Source: CAZQKE01 sp964593865
Lineage (GTDB): Bacteria; Chloroflexota; Anaerolineae; JAAYZQ01
Length of the DNA stretch: 8,336 nucleotides
Assembly (NCBI GenBank): GCA_964593865.1
Contig: CAZQKE010000010.1
Span: 1-8,336, forward strand
Direction: 5' to 3'
Part shown: positions 6,547 to 8,336 of the stretch, piece by piece
How positions within the stretch are numbered: the stretch's first letter is position 1
How the letters are laid out: each line of letters starts with the position of its first letter
The notes under the pieces: generated by a model
The model's database searches: none
The model's input: the letters and a program-made list of their open reading frames with translations, nothing else
What the model was told of the DNA's origin: nothing
Program-made: the position numbers and the translations under genes

Positions 6547-7683
6547 CTATTCCTCCTCCCTGAACCCCAACACCGTCACCGAATCGCCGTTGGTGTTCGA
6601 GACATACACCCACCCATTGGCCGGATTCACCCCAATACCATATGGATACCAGCCCACGTCAATCGTCGCCAATACCTTCGTCCCGTGGATCACCGTTACC
6701 GTGTCATCGCGAAAGTTCGCCACGTAGACATTTCCTGTCAACGGGTCTATCACCATTTTGAGCGCCCCCCACCCCACCTCGAGATCCCCGATCACTTCCA
6801 TATCCCGAACAACAAGCATCCAAGAACCACCGTAAACTATGTAGACTTCCCCTGTCACCGGATGCACCCGCATATTTCGCGGAGATGGCCCTTCTTTCCA
6901 TAAATCAACCTGCTGCACGATCTCCGCATCTCGTGCGCGTAACAGATTACCATTCGCATCAAGAATGTACACATCCCCTGTGCGTGGATCCACATCCATC
7001 GCTAGCACAGGGGCTTCCAAAGCGTATCGGGCCATCACGTCCATCCCTTCAACAACGACAACTTCCCCGCTGATCCCCACGGTCACATTCCCAACACCAC
7101 CACCAACGTACACATAGCCACTTAGCGGGTCAACCACTGCATGTTTTGCCAGCACATCACCCAGCGGAACGACACCTATCGTCTGAGCCCCGCTTAGGAC
7201 TGTCAAGTTCCCCTCCACCACCGGACGCTCCCCTCGTGGAGGCCATTTGCTGTACCCACTCACCACATAGGCCCAGCCTCTTCGTGGCTCGACCATCACA
7301 TCGAAAGGCTCCCGCCCCGCCACCTCTACGGTGGTGATGACCTCTGTCCCACGAATCACCGTCACGCTGTCGCTGCCTCTGTTCACGACATAGACCCAAC
7401 CCCTTTCTTCATCCACGGCAAGTGCATCGGCTTCCTCCCCTCCTGTTCGTAGCGCTGCAACTTGTTCCAGCCCACTCAGCACGAAAACGTAATCCCCATA
7501 CTCATTCGTAATGTAGACGTAACCGGTGCGAGGGTTGACGCCTACTTCTACCGGATGTCCGGGGTAGAGCGGAATCTCCGCCAACACGACCGGAATTCGC
7601 GGTTGCTCCGGTTGGCAACCGGCAATCAATAAAACCAACAGCAACCAACACTGCAAGACTCGCCAAAGTAAAGACTTGTTCAT
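6547..7683 (-). CDS. Predicted lipoprotein with a YVTN-type beta-propeller
   Basis: 378 aa with a lipoprotein signal peptide: MNKSLLWR, a hydrophobic stretch (about 10-21), and the lipobox LIAGC with Cys23, so it should be anchored on the outer face of the membrane. The rest is eight copies of a G-x-V-Y-[IV]-x-N-type strand (GYVYITN, GWVYVVN, GWAYVVS, GYVYVGG, GDVYILD, GEVYIVY, GNVYVAN, GWVYVSN) spaced about 40-50 residues. Most follow a [VD]xPxTG turn and several are followed by D(S/T)VTV, which is characteristic of YVTN/YncE beta-propellers; one copy may close a seven-bladed ring. No catalytic residues are recognisable, and a binding or surface role is likely. The start ATG has AAGGAG (7689-7694) five bases upstream. 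Composition is less GC-rich than the polA side. It converges on xpt, with an attC-like hairpin just past its stop. Confidence 0.88.
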   Translation of the reverse strand: MNKSLLWRVLQCWLLLVLLIAGCQPEQPRIPVVLAEIPLYPGHPVEVGVNPRTGYVYITNEYGDYVFVLSGLEQVAALRTGGEEADALAVDEERGWVYVVNRGSDSVTVIRGTEVITTVEVAGREPFDVMVEPRRGWAYVVSGYSKWPPRGERPVVEGNLTVLSGAQTIGVVPLGDVLAKHAVVDPLSGYVYVGGGVGNVTVGISGEVVVVEGMDVMARYALEAPVLAMDVDPRTGDVYILDANGNLLRARDAEIVQQVDLWKEGPSPRNMRVHPVTGEVYIVYGGSWMLVVRDMEVIGDLEVGWGALKMVIDPLTGNVYVANFRDDTVTVIHGTKVLATIDVGWYPYGIGVNPANGWVYVSNTNGDSVTVLGFREEE

Positions 7684-7688
7684 AGCCG

Positions 7689-7695
7689 CTCCTTA
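7689..7695 (-). promoter_or_regulatory. Ribosome binding site overlapping the stop codon of the upstream broken gene
   Basis: The - strand reads TAAGGAG and then five bases before the ATG of the lipoprotein gene. The TAA (7693-7695) ends the last frame of the decayed upstream gene, and its AA forms part of the AAGGAG. This arrangement normally couples translation of two genes in one operon, so loss of frame upstream could reduce lipoprotein expression. Confidence 0.7.
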
Positions 7696-8336
7696 CTGGT
7701 TCTTGACGACGGCGGGCAGATAAATGTGATGCGAGAACAACTCGTCACAAGTCAGAGGGTAAGCAAGATAAGCGCACCATACCTCCTTCGGTGTGACTTT
7801 ATCCCCTCGGTACAGGCCAAACCACCAATCCACACAGTAATACGCCCCTTGAAGTGGCTGGCAATGAAGCCCACCGTGTCGGCAAACTCCTGCCGATATT
7901 CCGCCGCCGCATTCTCATCATTGAAATCCTGCCGCACGAGCGTTTCATGGTTCGCCAACCCGGCACACCGATACCTTGAGCACACAACGTGTCCACCATT
8001 CGATCGTACGCTTGTAAGTCAACGATCCCATCTACTTGCACAAAACCCAATCTCACCCAAGCCACACCAGCCGCCTTGAGTTTGTCAACGGCAATAGTAT
8101 CATCTGCCCGGATCATCGGTACCGGTGACCCGACCGTTGGATCATATGTGGATCATATGGCGGCAGAACAACTCCCTTGCTGCCCGGATCCAAGTCCCCG
8201 CAAATCGGATCAGGAGTATTGTATCGCCACACCTCCAGGTTGTCTATCCACGCCCCCTCTGCCCGCTCGGAATCACCATCACTGTGAAACAGCCACCCCA
8301 CCCATACACTATCGTCCCCCGCCACTCCCTGAAACC
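7693..8336 (-). pseudogene. Decayed gene for a secreted multidomain protein with a glycoside-hydrolase-like barrel fragment; 5' end beyond the window
   Basis: Protein-like sequence runs along the - strand in three successive frames. From the window edge to about 8150 it encodes WVGWLFHSDGD and EGAWIDNLEVWRY, like an extracellular beta-sandwich domain, and then DLDPGSKGVVLPPYDP. After an 11-bp duplication the next frame gives IRADDTIAVDKLKAAG, VAWVRLGF and DLQAYDRMVDTLCAQGIGV, typical of the first strands of a (beta/alpha)8 hydrolase. Near 7953-7966 one base seems missing and the frame moves to LANHETLVRQDFNDEN and SHFKGRITVW. A third shift near 7815-7835 leads to VDWWFGLYRGD and the end HHIYLPAVVKNQ. 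Far too few residues lie between the ITVW strand, where a WNEP-like catalytic motif would follow, and the C-terminus. A large internal deletion is therefore likely. The exact enzyme family cannot be named. Confidence 0.75.
8138..8159. repeat. 11-bp tandem duplication that breaks the reading frame
   Basis: TGGATCATATG occurs twice in direct succession (8138-8148 and 8149-8159). Removing one copy joins the two flanking - strand frames into a continuous sequence, PPYDPTVGSPVPMIRADD, while the present sequence runs into a stop (TGA) after PPYDPHMIQRSGHRYR. This is direct evidence of a duplication mutation rather than a homopolymer sequencing error. Confidence 0.85.

Noticed and set aside
6415..6903. 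162-codon + strand frame over the 3' end of the lipoprotein gene
   Set aside because: Low-complexity Arg/Pro/His-rich translation antisense to clear beta-propeller repeats; it also runs through the attC-like hairpin.

Overview
The window reads as a chromosomal segment of a GC-rich bacterium, most likely a member of Chloroflexota (Anaerolineae-like). The basis is the protein flavour of cinA, polA and the ATPase, and a C-terminal tail of the type YLPxVxKN on a decayed secreted protein, which is a common ending in that phylum. The assignment is an inference; no rRNA or other phylogenetic marker is present.

Left part (1-6300, all on the + strand, tightly packed): the 3' part of cinA (N-terminus cut off by the window edge), overlapping by 32 bp with a full-length DNA polymerase I gene (polA). 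After a 63-bp gap come two genes that look like a module: an SMC/ABC-type AAA ATPase (377 aa) and, 12 bp later, a small TOPRIM-like protein (206 aa). A xanthine phosphoribosyltransferase gene (xpt) follows 23 bp after that. The ATPase plus TOPRIM arrangement resembles split OLD-type nuclease or abortive-infection pairs such as AbiL, and is the best candidate here for an undescribed defence or DNA-repair system. PolA carries a perfect beta-clamp motif (QLSLF) and the ATPase ends in a near-identical QLSLL tail, so both may be recruited to the replication clamp.

Junction (6298-6546): a 31-bp inverted repeat lies directly after xpt. All four of its mismatches become G-U pairs in the + strand RNA, and an outer 7-bp stem includes the xpt stop codon. 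Next to it, 12 bp past the stop of the converging gene, is a structured element resembling an integron attC site.

Right part (6547-8336, - strand, visibly less GC-rich): a lipoprotein made of YVTN-type beta-propeller blades, and immediately upstream of it the broken remains of a secreted multidomain protein with a glycoside-hydrolase-like barrel fragment. One of its frameshifts is explained exactly by an 11-bp tandem duplication. The stop codon of the broken gene overlaps the ribosome binding site of the lipoprotein gene, so the two were once, or still are, one transcription unit. This surface-protein block looks like accessory DNA next to the housekeeping block.
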